DNA from: Cellulosimicrobium cellulans
GTDB lineage: Bacteria; Actinomycetota; Actinomycetes; Actinomycetales; Cellulomonadaceae
Reading direction: 5' to 3'
Length of the DNA: 64,000 nt
Assembly (NCBI RefSeq): GCF_016921195.1
Contig: NZ_JAFGYF010000001.1
Location: 1,046,464 to 1,110,463, forward strand
Each line of letters opens with the position of its first letter. Positions within the stretch are counted from its first letter, which is position 1. Position numbers and translations under genes: made by a program. This document shows, piece after piece, positions 48,760 through 58,961 of this stretch. The notes beneath the pieces were generated by a model. The model saw nothing but the letters and a program-made list of their open reading frames with translations. It did not search any database and was not told where the DNA came from.

Positions 48760-49832
48760 GCACCGAGCACCTCTGGTACATCCCGAACCAGGTCCGCCCG
48801 GGGCACCGCGGCGATGACACGGTCCAGGACCACAACAGCCTCGACACCCTGACGAGCCACGCGCACGCGCTGGAGCGGCACGGGTTCGCCGGGGCGCTGC
48901 TCGGGACGAGCTGGGGGCGTCCCGACACGTTCACGGTCGCGACGGCGCTCGCGGCCCGCACGACGACGTTCGAGCCGCTCGTCGCGATCCGGCCCGGGTT
49001 CTGGCGGCCCGCGCACTTCGCGTCCGCCGCCGCGACGCTGGACCACCTCAGCGGAGGCCGGCTCCGCGTCAACATCGTCTCCGGGACCGACGGCCAGGAG
49101 GCGTACGGCGACGGCGAGGCGGACCCGGCGCACCGGTACGCGCGCACGCGCGAGTTCCTGCAGATCGTGCGGCGTCTGTGGACGCAGGAAGAGGTCACGT
49201 ACGCGGGCGAGCACTTCTCCGTGACGCGCTCGTCGCTCGGGCCGCGGCCCGTCGCCCGCGGGGACCGCGCCCACCCGCGGATCTACTTCGGCGGCGCCTC
49301 CGAGGCGGCGGAGCGCGTCGCCGCGACCGAGGCCGACGTGCAGCTCTTCTGGGGCGAGCCGCTCGACGGGATCGCGGAGCGCATCGACCGGCTGAAGCGC
49401 CTGAGCGCCGAGCTGGGCCGCGAGCACGCGCCGCTCGAGTTCGGGCTGCGGATCACGACGTTCGTGCGCGACACCACCGAGGAGGCGTGGGCCGACGCCG
49501 AGGCGAAGGTCGCGGAGCTGGCGGCACGGTCCCAGGAGGGGGAGGCGTGGTCCGCCCGCGACCGGGGGCGGCGCACCGCCGTCGGGCAGGAGCGCCTGCT
49601 CGACCTCGCGGCGCGCGGCGAGGTGCTCGACGACAACCTGTGGACGACGCCCGGCCGGTTCGGCGGCGGGGGAGCGGGCACGACGTGGCTGGTCGGCTCG
49701 GCGGAGGACGTCGCGAAGTCGCTGCGGCGCTACCAGGACCTCGGCGTCACCCACTTCGTCCTCTCCGACACCCCCTACCTGCGCGAGATCGAGCGCCAGG
49801 GCACCCGGCTCCTCCCGCTCCTGCGGGACTGA
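48756..49832 (+). CDS. ssuD: Alkanesulfonate monooxygenase (LLM class)
   Basis: 358 aa. HLWYIPNQVRPGHRG, LEPLVAIRPGFWRPAHFASAAATLDHLSGGRLRVNIVSGTDG, HRYARTREFLQIVRRLWTQEEVTYAGEHF and RIYFGGASEAAERVAATEADVQLFWGEPL match SsuD, which cleaves C1-C14 alkanesulfonates to aldehyde and sulfite with FMNH2 and O2. It lacks the usual first ~10 residues of E. coli SsuD but keeps the barrel. The GTG start overlaps the previous stop. Last gene of the operon. Confidence 0.92.
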   Translation: MSTEHLWYIPNQVRPGHRGDDTVQDHNSLDTLTSHAHALERHGFAGALLGTSWGRPDTFTVATALAARTTTFEPLVAIRPGFWRPAHFASAAATLDHLSGGRLRVNIVSGTDGQEAYGDGEADPAHRYARTREFLQIVRRLWTQEEVTYAGEHFSVTRSSLGPRPVARGDRAHPRIYFGGASEAAERVAATEADVQLFWGEPLDGIAERIDRLKRLSAELGREHAPLEFGLRITTFVRDTTEEAWADAEAKVAELAARSQEGEAWSARDRGRRTAVGQERLLDLAARGEVLDDNLWTTPGRFGGGGAGTTWLVGSAEDVAKSLRRYQDLGVTHFVLSDTPYLREIERQGTRLLPLLRD

Positions 49833-49967
49833 CGGTCGCCCTGCGCCGCGATCGGCCCGCGCGTCGGGACGTCGCCCCGTGAAGGGCGATCCGGGACGCG
49901 CGGGTCGATCTCGCGGCGGCGGACGATCCCCGGGCGGACGCAGCCCGGCCCGGGGTACCGTCCGGAC

Positions 49968-50825
49968 GTGGACCAGAGCCGGCTCGACGACCTCACCGCC
50001 CGCCTGCGCGCCGCCGGGTGCGTCTTCGCGGAGGACGAGGCCGCGCTCCTCGCCGAGCGCGCCGACGACGACGCGCACCTCGAGGCGCTCGTCGCGCGCC
50101 GCGTCGCGGGGGAGCCGCTCGAGCACGTCCTCGGGTACGTCGACTTCCACGGGCTCCGGGTCGCCGTCGACCCCGGGGTGTTCGTCCCGCGCCAGCGCAC
50201 CACGCTGCTCGTCGACGAGGCGGTCGCGCTCGGGCGACAGGTCGTGGGCGGGGTGTCGAACGGGCTGCCCGACGGCGGATCGGACGGTGAGCCCGGCGGG
50301 TCACCGATCGTCGTGGTGGACCTGTGCTGCGGCGCGGGGGCGCTCGGCCTCGCCACGGCGGCGGCCCTCGGCGGCGCGAACGCGGTGGCGCTGCACGCGA
50401 GCGACGTCGACCCGGCCGCCGTCGCGTGCGCCGGGCGCAACGTCGCGGCCGTCGGTGGCACCGCGTACGAGGGCGACCTCTTCGACCCGCTGCCCGCGGG
50501 TCTGCGCGGCCGGGTCGACCTCCTGCTCGCCAACGTGCCGTACGTCCCGACGGCCGAGATCCCGCTCCTGCCGCGCGAGGCGCGCGACCACGAGGCTCGC
50601 GTCGCGCTCGACGGCGGCGGCGACGGGCTGGACGTGCTGCGCCGCGTCGCGGCGGAGGCGCGCGAGTGGCTCGTCCCGGGCGGACATCTGCTCACCGAGT
50701 CGGGCGAGCGACAGGCGCCAGGCGCCGTCGACGTCCTCGACCGGGCGGGGCTGCGCGCGCGTGTCGTCCGGGACGAGGAGATCGGCGCGACGATCGTCGT
50801 CGGCACGCTTCCCTCCGAGCCGTGA
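49968..50825 (+). CDS. Putative protein N5-glutamine methyltransferase, PrmC-related
   Basis: 285 aa. The N-terminal helical domain has ARRVAGEPLEHVLGYVDFHGLRVAVDPGVFVPRQRTTLLVDEA. SAM motif I is VVDLCCGAGALGLATAA. The catalytic motif is NVPYVP where true PrmC/HemK has NPPY. This substitution marks the actinobacterial PrmC-related group (TIGR03704-like), whose substrate is unproven. A TACCGT -10 (49956-49961) ends 6 nt before GTG 49968. Confidence 0.88.
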   Translation: MDQSRLDDLTARLRAAGCVFAEDEAALLAERADDDAHLEALVARRVAGEPLEHVLGYVDFHGLRVAVDPGVFVPRQRTTLLVDEAVALGRQVVGGVSNGLPDGGSDGEPGGSPIVVVDLCCGAGALGLATAAALGGANAVALHASDVDPAAVACAGRNVAAVGGTAYEGDLFDPLPAGLRGRVDLLLANVPYVPTAEIPLLPREARDHEARVALDGGGDGLDVLRRVAAEAREWLVPGGHLLTESGERQAPGAVDVLDRAGLRARVVRDEEIGATIVVGTLPSEP

Positions 50826-50968
50826 GGGACGGCCGTGGCCTCTCCGGCGCCGGGGCCGCTCCCGTGCTCGCCGCACCCGGACGGGCTCCCACTGCCGTGC
50901 AAGGATCCGGCTGCTGACGACAGGTGCTGGACGAGAGGCGGCGGACGGGCCGAGGGCGGAGGGCGGCG

Positions 50969-51544
50969 ATGACGAGCGACCGACGGGGACGGCGGCGTGG
51001 GCACGGACTCGCCGCAGCCCTGTTCGTCGCCGTGCTGACCGCGTGCGGCGGCCCGGGAGACATGGTCACCGCGTGCCCCGCGATCGGCTACGTGCCGCGC
51101 CTCGAGGTCCGGCTCGACGACTCCTGGCCGGACCGGGACGCGTACGGCGTCGCGGTGAGCTGCGTCGGAGCCGCCGCGTCGTGCGGGCTCGTGCGCGACG
51201 GGACGATCCGGGTCGCCCCGGAGCCGATCGCCGCGGAGACGGTACCCGTCCACCCGTCCCAGCCGAACCGACCGGACGATCCGGACGAGCCCGAAGCTCC
51301 CGAGACGTCGCCCGAGCCGACGGTGGAGGACACGCCGGCCGAGCCGTCGCGCGGAGAGTGGACGGGCTCCGCGCTGAACGGCCCGGTCGGCCCGATCGTC
51401 GTGCGCGTCGTGGAGGTCGCGTCGGGTGACGTCGTCGTCGAGCAGGAGGTGGATCCGGAGTTCCTGCCGACGACGGGCGACTTCGGGGCCGGCTGCGGCG
51501 GGCCGTCCGTCGCGACGGTCGAGATCGCCGACCCGCGGGCCTGA
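50969..51544 (+). CDS. Putative lipoprotein
   Basis: 191 aa; ATG 50969 with GGAGGG about 6 nt upstream. Arg-rich N-region, hydrophobic core and lipobox VLTAC at about residue 25. The N-terminal domain has three Cys, then a Pro/Glu/Asp-rich linker of ~40 residues and a final beta-rich segment (VVRVVEVASGDVVVEQEVDPEFLPTTG). No family recognised. Confidence 0.75.
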   Translation: MTSDRRGRRRGHGLAAALFVAVLTACGGPGDMVTACPAIGYVPRLEVRLDDSWPDRDAYGVAVSCVGAAASCGLVRDGTIRVAPEPIAAETVPVHPSQPNRPDDPDEPEAPETSPEPTVEDTPAEPSRGEWTGSALNGPVGPIVVRVVEVASGDVVVEQEVDPEFLPTTGDFGAGCGGPSVATVEIADPRA

Positions 51545-51547
51545 CGG

Positions 51548-52258
51548 CTACGCCGACGGCCGCAGGAGCAGGGCGCGGATCTCCTTCTCCGCCTGTGCCG
51601 GCGTCAGCGCGCGGCAGCCGAGCGACTCCCAGCGGCGCACGAGCCCAGGCTCGGCGCGCAGGAGCGCCCACCCGCGCCGGAACAGCGTGAGCGGCGGCTT
51701 GCGCATCTCCGCGAGGTCGCGCAACAGACGGAACCAGAACGTCATGAGCCGCGGCCGGCGCAGGCAGATCGCGTCGGCCAGGACGTCCTGCGCGCGGCAC
51801 GCCGCGACGATCTCCGCCGCGAAGATCCCCTCGGCCAGCACGACCCGCGAGCCGGTGACGTCGAGGTGCGTCGTGCCCGTGCGGCGCGACGTCGGGATGT
51901 CGTAGACCGGCACGTCCGCGTGCCCGGTGCGCGCGAGGTCGACGAGCGCCGCGACGGCGCCCGTGGCGTCCCACGAGCGCGGGTCGTCCCAGTCCACGAT
52001 GCCGAACCGCTGCGGCAGGTCGGGGTGGTCGTGGTCGAGGTAGAAGTCGTCGAGCGCGACGACCGGGAGCCCGAGGCGCCGCGTGAGCGACGTCTTGCCC
52101 GAGCCGGACGCCCCGGTGAGCAGCACGATCCGCGTCGGGACCTCACGGGACCCGGGCGGGAGGTCGAACAACGCCGGGCCCCCGAAGGGTTCGGCGGTCA
52201 CCGGGTCGGTCCGGGTCACGGCGTCGCCCGGACCGCCGTCGTGCTGAGGATCGCTCAC
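51548..52258 (-). CDS. Uridine-kinase-like P-loop kinase
   Basis: 236 aa. P-loop IVLLTGASGSGKTSLTRRLG, VVALDDFYLDHDHPDLPQRFGIVDWDDPRSWD (the DDFY motif of uridine/panto-kinases), DVPVYDIPTSRRTG and VVLAEGIFAAEIV. The family phosphorylates uridine/cytidine or related nucleosides. The first ~40 residues are a variable tail. GTG 52258 is divergent from the NUDIX gene. Confidence 0.85.
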   Translation of the reverse strand: MSDPQHDGGPGDAVTRTDPVTAEPFGGPALFDLPPGSREVPTRIVLLTGASGSGKTSLTRRLGLPVVALDDFYLDHDHPDLPQRFGIVDWDDPRSWDATGAVAALVDLARTGHADVPVYDIPTSRRTGTTHLDVTGSRVVLAEGIFAAEIVAACRAQDVLADAICLRRPRLMTFWFRLLRDLAEMRKPPLTLFRRGWALLRAEPGLVRRWESLGCRALTPAQAEKEIRALLLRPSA

Positions 52259-52331
52259 GGGACATCATTGTCGCAGCGTCCGGCGCGGGCTCGGAAGGCT
52301 GGGCGTGGGGAGCTGCGCATAGCCTTCCCCG

Positions 52332-53000
52332 GTGAACGCTCTCGATCCCGCCGCCCTGCTCGCCCGTGACGCCCTCGCCCGCCTCGACCGGTGGGAGCCG
52401 GTCGACGAGGGGCAGGCGGCGCTCGCGGCGGAGTACCGCGCGTTCCTCCGCGGCGACGGTGGGTCCGGCGCGCGTGCCGACGCCGTGCGGCGCGACGGCG
52501 GACCGCAGCACCTCACGGCGAGCTGCTTCGTGCTCAGCCCGGGGCTCGACCGCGTGCTGCTCTGCTTCCACCGCAAGGGCCAGTTCTGGGTCCAGGTGGG
52601 CGGCCACACCGAGCCCGGCGACACGACCCTCGCGGGCGCCGCGTACCGCGAGGCGCGCGAGGAGAGCGGCCTCGACGACCTCGTCCCGTTCGACCCGGAC
52701 CCCGAGCCGTCCGGCAACGCGGGCGTCGGGCACCACGCCCGCGCCCTTGCCGCACCTGTCGACGTGCACCGCCACGACCTCGTCGCCGCCTTCGGGACGT
52801 GCCGCACGCACTGGGACGTCGGGTTCGTCGCGTTCGCCGACCCCGACGCGCGGACGGCCGTCAGCGACGAGAGCGAGGACGTCGCGTGGTTCCCGGTCGA
52901 CGCGCTGCCGGCCGGCACGCCGGAGGACTTCCCGGTTCGCCTGGCGACCGTCCTCGCCGAGGTGCGCCACCGCCGTCGGGCAGGACTCTCCGCGACGTAG
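52332..53000 (+). CDS. NUDIX hydrolase
   Basis: 222 aa. The Nudix box is GGHTEPGDTTLAGAAYREAREESGL (GX5EX7REUXEEXGU satisfied); QHLTASCFVLSPGLDRVLLCFHRKGQFWVQVGG precedes it. It hydrolyses a nucleoside diphosphate linked to X; substrate unknown. A TAGCCT -10 (52320-52325) ends 6 nt before GTG 52332. The TAG stop codon is part of the first unit of the 21-bp repeat array at 52997. Confidence 0.9.
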   Translation: MNALDPAALLARDALARLDRWEPVDEGQAALAAEYRAFLRGDGGSGARADAVRRDGGPQHLTASCFVLSPGLDRVLLCFHRKGQFWVQVGGHTEPGDTTLAGAAYREAREESGLDDLVPFDPDPEPSGNAGVGHHARALAAPVDVHRHDLVAAFGTCRTHWDVGFVAFADPDARTAVSDESEDVAWFPVDALPAGTPEDFPVRLATVLAEVRHRRRAGLSAT

Positions 53001-53131
53001 AACCGTGGTCAAGCGAGGTAGAACGTTGGGTCGCCGAGGTAGAACGTCGGTCCTGACCGGGGTTCTACCTCGGCGGACCAGGGTTCTACCTGGGCGGACC
53101 ACCGTTCTACCTCGGCGGACCCGGGTTCTCC
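52997..53131. repeat. 21-bp repeat, locus 2: 3 forward plus 4 inverted units
   Basis: GTAGAAC units start at 52997, 53018 and 53039; inverted ACC...TTCTAC units start at 53056, 53077, 53098 and 53119. Period is exactly 21 bp on each side. The two halves can pair into one long hairpin. TAG inside the repeat is the stop codon of the NUDIX gene on the plus strand and of lutC on the minus strand. Confidence 0.88.
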
Positions 53132-53790
53132 CTCGGTGGGGCGAGGACCACGTGGAGCGTGCGCGGGCCGTGGACGCCCTCGACGCGCGAGAGCTCGATG
53201 TCGCTCGTCGCGCTCGGCCCGCTGATCCACGTCTGCGGCCGCTCCGGGTGCGCGGCGAGCAGCCGCACGGCCTCGGGGACCGTCTCCACGACCTGGTCGG
53301 TGCGCACGACGCACACGTGCAGGTCGGGGACGAGCGTGATCGCGCGGCGGCCCTGGTCGGGCTCTCCGTCGAGCACGATCGTCCCGGTGTCGGCGATCGC
53401 GACGCGAGCCGCGGTGACGACGGCGTCCACCTGGTCGAGCTGGTCGGGCGTGCGGGGGTCGTCGCGCGCGTCGGGCACGACGGCGGTCCCGGCGCCGAGC
53501 GCGCCCAGCCACGCGGCGTCGAGCCCTGGCGGCACGACGACGGAGGCCGCCTCCGCGAGCAGGTCGCCGACGATCGTGGCCACCTCGACCGCGGTGGCGG
53601 CCACGTGCACGTGCGCGCGGTAGTCGACGAGCCGGTCGACGAGGACGTCCACGGCCTCCGGCGACCCCGGCGCGAGGTCGCCGTGCTCGCGATACGCGCG
53701 CGGGACGGTGCCCGACGTCGCCGCGTCGCCCATCGTCGACCCGCCGAGCGCGGCGCGGACGCGGCCGAGGATCTCGTCGCGCGCGCTCAC
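53107..53790 (-). CDS. lutC: Lactate utilization protein C (LUD domain)
   Basis: 227 aa. SARDEILGRVRAAL, VEVATIVGDLLAEAASVVVPPGLD, VTAARVAIADTGTIVLDGEPDQGRRAITLVPDLHVCVV and WISGPSATSDIELSRVEGVHGPRTLHVVL are the LUD-domain blocks. It acts with LutA and LutB as an L-lactate dehydrogenase complex. The last dozen residues (GGEPRENPGPPR-like) and the stop codon are read from the 21-bp repeat array. GTG start overlaps the lutB stop. Confidence 0.93.
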   Translation of the reverse strand: MSARDEILGRVRAALGGSTMGDAATSGTVPRAYREHGDLAPGSPEAVDVLVDRLVDYRAHVHVAATAVEVATIVGDLLAEAASVVVPPGLDAAWLGALGAGTAVVPDARDDPRTPDQLDQVDAVVTAARVAIADTGTIVLDGEPDQGRRAITLVPDLHVCVVRTDQVVETVPEAVRLLAAHPERPQTWISGPSATSDIELSRVEGVHGPRTLHVVLAPPRENPGPPR

Positions 53791-55487
53791 CGGCCCTCAC
53801 CCCCGTCGCCGAACCCGGGGTTGTGGTCCGTGGAGGCGCCGAACCCGCCCGTATCCCCGGGTTCGGCACCGGGGGGTGCGGCGACCCCGGGGCCGGCGGA
53901 CGGCTCAGTGGGGGTGGGGCGGTCGCTCCACCAGTCGCGGAAGGTCTGTTTCGCGGGGGCCGGGAGGTCGCGCGAGCGGGTCCACGCGGACGCGGGTGGC
54001 GGGAGGGTCGAGATCCGGCCCTTCGGACCGGCGACCAGGCGCCCGACCCCGGCCGCCTTCCCCGCGAGGCCGAACCGCCGCGCGTCGGACATCACGAACG
54101 AGGCGGCCTTCATGGCGGCGCCCCAGCCCGTGGGCCGGCCGCGGTCGGCGTCGACCTCGCGCGCCCGGAGCTCGACGAGGATCGACGGGATGTCGATCTT
54201 CACGGGGCACACCTCGTAGCACGCGCCGCACAGCGTCGAGGCGTAGGGGAGCGACGCGTTGGGGTCGTGGTGGCCGGAGAGCCCGCCGGAGGACTTCGTG
54301 AGCTGCGGCGTGAGGATCGCGCCGATCGGGCCGGGGTACACCGACCCGTACGCGTGGCCGCCCACGCGCTCGTACACCGGGCACACGTTGAGGCACGCGG
54401 AGCAGCGGATGCAGTGCAGCGCGGCCCGCCCGACCTCGTCGGCGAGGACGTCGGTCCGCCCGTTGTCGAGCAGCACGAGGTGGAACTCCTGCGGGCCGTC
54501 GCCGGGCGTGACGCCCGTCCACAGGGACGTGTACGGGTTCATGCGCTCGCCCGTGGAGGACCGCGGCAGGAGCTGGAGGAACACCTCGAGGTCGGTGTAC
54601 GTCGGCACGACCTTCTCGATCCCCATGACGGTGATGAGCGTCTCGGGGAGCGTGAGGCACATGCGCCCGTTCCCCTCGGACTCGACGACGGTCAGCGTCC
54701 CCGTGTCAGCGACGCCGAAGTTCGCGCCGCTGATCGCGACCTTCGCCGAGAGGAACTTGCGGCGCAGGTGTGCGCGCGCGGCCATCGCGAGCTCGCGCGG
54801 GACGTCCGACAGGTCCGGCGGGGCGTCGCCCATGCGGGCGAGGAAGATCTCGCGGATCTCCGCGCGGTTGCGGTGGATCGCGGGCACGAGGATGTGCGAC
54901 GGCATGTCGTCGGCGAGCTGCACGATGAGCTCCGCGAGGTCCGTCTCGTACGCCGCGATCCCCTCCGCGGCCAGCGCCTCGTTGAGCCCGATCTCCTGCG
55001 TCGCCATGGACTTGACCTTGACGACCTCGTCGACGCCCTTGGCCTTGACGAGCTCCGCGACGATCCGGTTCGCCTCGTCCGCGTCGCGCGCCCAGTGCAC
55101 GACGCCGCCGCGCGCGACGACGTTGCGCTCCAGCTCCTCCAGGAGTTCGGGCAGGCGCGCCATGACGTCGGTCTTGATCGCGGAGCCCGCGTCGCGCAGG
55201 GCCTCCCAGTCCGGCACCTCGCCGACGACGGCGGCGCGCTTGGCCCGGATGGTCGACGTCGCGTGCGCGAGGTTGCGCCGCAGCTGCGTGTTCTGGAGCG
55301 CCTCGCGCGCCGCGTCGGGGAACGACCCGCCCCAGCGCAGCGGCGCGTCGGGGTGGGGCACGTCGCCGGACGTGTCCGACGCCGCGCCAGCACCCGCCGA
55401 GGTGCCGTGCCCGCCCGGGCGTGCGACGTCGTCGGGCAGGGTGCGCGCGCCGCGCCGGACGGGCAGGCCGAGGAACGTGCGGCTCAC
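53787..55487 (-). CDS. lutB: Lactate utilization protein B, iron-sulfur protein
   Basis: 566 aa. LUD domain (SGANFGVADTGTLTVVESEGNGRMCLTLPETLITVMGIEKVVPT), then two 4Fe-4S motifs, CIRCSACLNVCPVY and CGACYEVCPVKI. It passes electrons from lactate within LutABC. The N-terminal ~45 residues are a Gly/Ala/Asp linker. The C-terminal ~36 residues (NPGFGDGGEGR at the end) are encoded by REP-like repeat B and look acquired. GTG 55487 overlaps the lutA stop. Confidence 0.94.
   Translation of the reverse strand: MSRTFLGLPVRRGARTLPDDVARPGGHGTSAGAGAASDTSGDVPHPDAPLRWGGSFPDAAREALQNTQLRRNLAHATSTIRAKRAAVVGEVPDWEALRDAGSAIKTDVMARLPELLEELERNVVARGGVVHWARDADEANRIVAELVKAKGVDEVVKVKSMATQEIGLNEALAAEGIAAYETDLAELIVQLADDMPSHILVPAIHRNRAEIREIFLARMGDAPPDLSDVPRELAMAARAHLRRKFLSAKVAISGANFGVADTGTLTVVESEGNGRMCLTLPETLITVMGIEKVVPTYTDLEVFLQLLPRSSTGERMNPYTSLWTGVTPGDGPQEFHLVLLDNGRTDVLADEVGRAALHCIRCSACLNVCPVYERVGGHAYGSVYPGPIGAILTPQLTKSSGGLSGHHDPNASLPYASTLCGACYEVCPVKIDIPSILVELRAREVDADRGRPTGWGAAMKAASFVMSDARRFGLAGKAAGVGRLVAGPKGRISTLPPPASAWTRSRDLPAPAKQTFRDWWSDRPTPTEPSAGPGVAAPPGAEPGDTGGFGASTDHNPGFGDGGEGR
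53806..53898. repeat. REP-like compound hairpin B inside the 3' end of lutB
   Basis: Same plan as 39991-40082: TCGCCGAACCCGGGGTTGT, inner GCCGAACCC...CCCGTATCCCC...GGGTTCGGC, outer ACCCCGGG...CGGCG with two mismatches. Here it is translated as the end of lutB. Confidence 0.75.
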
Positions 55488-56278
55488 CGGGCACCCCCGC
55501 GCGTCGACGGACCGACCCCGGCGGGGGCCGGCGCGTCCTTGGTGGACGCGAGGATCTCCGCGAGGTGCAGCGTGCGGACGCCCGCGCGGATGCGCGAGAG
55601 CCCGCCGCCGATGTGCATGAGGCACGACGCGTCGCCCGCGGTGAGGACCTCGGCGCCCGTCGCCTTCACGTGCGTCATCTTGTCGGCGAGCATCGCGGTC
55701 GAGGTCTCCGCGTTCTTCAGCGCGAACGTGCCGCCGAACCCGCAGCACGCCTCCGCCGCGGGCAGCTCGACGAGGTCGATGCCGTCGACCGCGCGCAGGA
55801 GGCGCAGCGGCTTGTCGCCCACGTGGAGCATGCGCAGCGAGTGGCACGTCGGGTGGTAGGTGACCCGGTGCGGGAAGTAGGCGCCGACGTCGGTCACGCC
55901 GAGCACGTCGACCAGCAGCTCGGACAGCTCGTACGTCTTCGCGGCAACCGCGTCGGCGGTGCGCGCGAGGTCGTCGAGACCGGCCCGCCGGCACACCATG
56001 CCCTGCTGGTGCCGCACGGACCCGGTGCACGACCCGGACGGGACGACGATCGCGTCCCACTCGCCGTCGAGCACGGGGGAGAACGCCTCGACGTGGTTGC
56101 GCACCACGGGGACCGCCTCGTCGAGGTACCCGGTGTTGACGTGCATCTGGCCGCAGCATGCCTGCCGTTCGGGGAAGAAGACCTCGTGCCCGAGGCGCTC
56201 GAGGAGGAGGGCGGTGGCGCGCGGTGCCTGGGGGAACATCACGTCGCCGATGCAGGTCGCGGTGAGGGCTATGCGCAT
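55484..56278 (-). CDS. lutA: Lactate utilization protein A, CCG-domain protein
   Basis: 264 aa. Two CCG domains: FFPERQACCGQMHVNTGY and ELPAAEACCGFGGTFALK, plus VTYHPTCHSLRML. The Cys-Cys-Gly motifs bind an Fe-S cluster or heterodisulfide-like site in the LutABC complex. ATG 56278 with GGAG 7 nt upstream. First gene of the lutABC operon, divergent from its GntR/FadR regulator across two operators. Confidence 0.94.
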   Translation of the reverse strand: MRIALTATCIGDVMFPQAPRATALLLERLGHEVFFPERQACCGQMHVNTGYLDEAVPVVRNHVEAFSPVLDGEWDAIVVPSGSCTGSVRHQQGMVCRRAGLDDLARTADAVAAKTYELSELLVDVLGVTDVGAYFPHRVTYHPTCHSLRMLHVGDKPLRLLRAVDGIDLVELPAAEACCGFGGTFALKNAETSTAMLADKMTHVKATGAEVLTAGDASCLMHIGGGLSRIRAGVRTLHLAEILASTKDAPAPAGVGPSTRGGAR

Positions 56279-56366
56279 CAGGGCTCCGGGGGAGGCGAGT
56301 CGGGTCCAGTCTCGCCGGGCCGCGGCGTCGCCGCTCGCCGAGACCGCCGCGGTGAGGCGCCGCGGA

Positions 56367-56423
56367 TGTGGTCTGACCACAGGGCGTCCACTGTAGACCA
56401 CGGGGGCGCCGTGGTCAGACCAC
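56367..56423. promoter_or_regulatory. Pair of FadR/LldR-type operators between lutA and its regulator
   Basis: TGTGGTC-T-GACCACA (56367-56381) and GTGGTC-A-GACCAC (56411-56423), both perfect, centres 43 bp apart (about four helical turns). TGGTC-N-GACCA fits the TNGTNNNACNA consensus of FadR-subfamily regulators. A half site TAGACCAC lies between them. Confidence 0.85.
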
Positions 56424-56452
56424 AGCGTGCCGGAGTCGCCTACCCTGAGCGG

Positions 56453-57190
56453 GTGCGCACCCACGAACGTGTCCTCGCCCGCATCGAGGCGGACCTCGCC
56501 GGGGGCCGCTGGGCGCTCGGCGAGCGCCTGCCCGCCGAGCGGGCGCTCGCGGAGGAGCTCGGCGTCTCACGGCCGTCCGTGCGGGAGGCGATCCGCGTCC
56601 TCGAGGCCATGGGCATCGTGCGCACGGCCGTCGGGTCGGGGCCCGACGCCGGTGCGACCGTCGTGGACCGCCCGGCCGCGGGCCTCGGGGCTGCCGTGCG
56701 GCTGCACGTCGCGTCGGGGACCCTCGCGGTGCGCGACGTGGTCGAGACGCGTGTGCTCCTCGAGACGTGGGCCGCTCGCGCGGCGGGCGACCGCGTCGCT
56801 GCCGGGCGCGGCGGCGGCGAGGCCGGCCCTCGGTCCGGCGTGCGGGAGGTCGCCGAGGTGCTCACCGCGGCGCGCGCTCTGCTCGACCGCATGGACGACC
56901 CGGCGCTCGCGCCCGAGGCGTTCCGCGAGCTCGACGCGTCGTTCCACGTGCTGCTCGTGCGGCTCGCGGGCAACCCGCTCGTCGAGGCGGTGATGACCGG
57001 GCTGCGCGGCGCGATCGAGTCGTACGTCGCCCAGGGGAGCGCGACCCTGCCGTCCTGGGAGCGGACCGCGGCGCGGCTGCGGGCCGAGCATCGCGCCGTC
57101 CTGGGCGCCGTGGACGCGGGCGACGGCGATCGCGCCGCGCGCGAGGTCCGCGCCCACATCGAAGGCTTCTACGCCGAGACGGGGCTCTGA
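56453..57190 (+). CDS. FadR-subfamily GntR regulator of lutABC
   Basis: 245 aa. Winged helix (RWALGERLPAERALAEELGVSRPSVREAIRVLEAMGIVRT) and an all-helical FCD domain with the metal/ligand residues ELDASFHVLLVRLAGNPLVEAVM and EHRAVLGAVDAGD...VRAHIEGF. A TACCCT -10 (56441-56446) ends 6 nt before GTG 56453. By position and operators it is the LldR/LutR-type lactate sensor. Confidence 0.9.
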   Translation: MRTHERVLARIEADLAGGRWALGERLPAERALAEELGVSRPSVREAIRVLEAMGIVRTAVGSGPDAGATVVDRPAAGLGAAVRLHVASGTLAVRDVVETRVLLETWAARAAGDRVAAGRGGGEAGPRSGVREVAEVLTAARALLDRMDDPALAPEAFRELDASFHVLLVRLAGNPLVEAVMTGLRGAIESYVAQGSATLPSWERTAARLRAEHRAVLGAVDAGDGDRAAREVRAHIEGFYAETGL

Positions 57191-57258
57191 GCGACCGCGA
57201 CGTGGAGCGAACCGCCGGGGTGACGGGAGGGACGCTCCTGCCACCCCGGCGGGTCCGC

Positions 57259-58938
<1,680 letters not shown>

Positions 58939-58961
58939 TCACACGGCGAGGCTGTGGCAAT

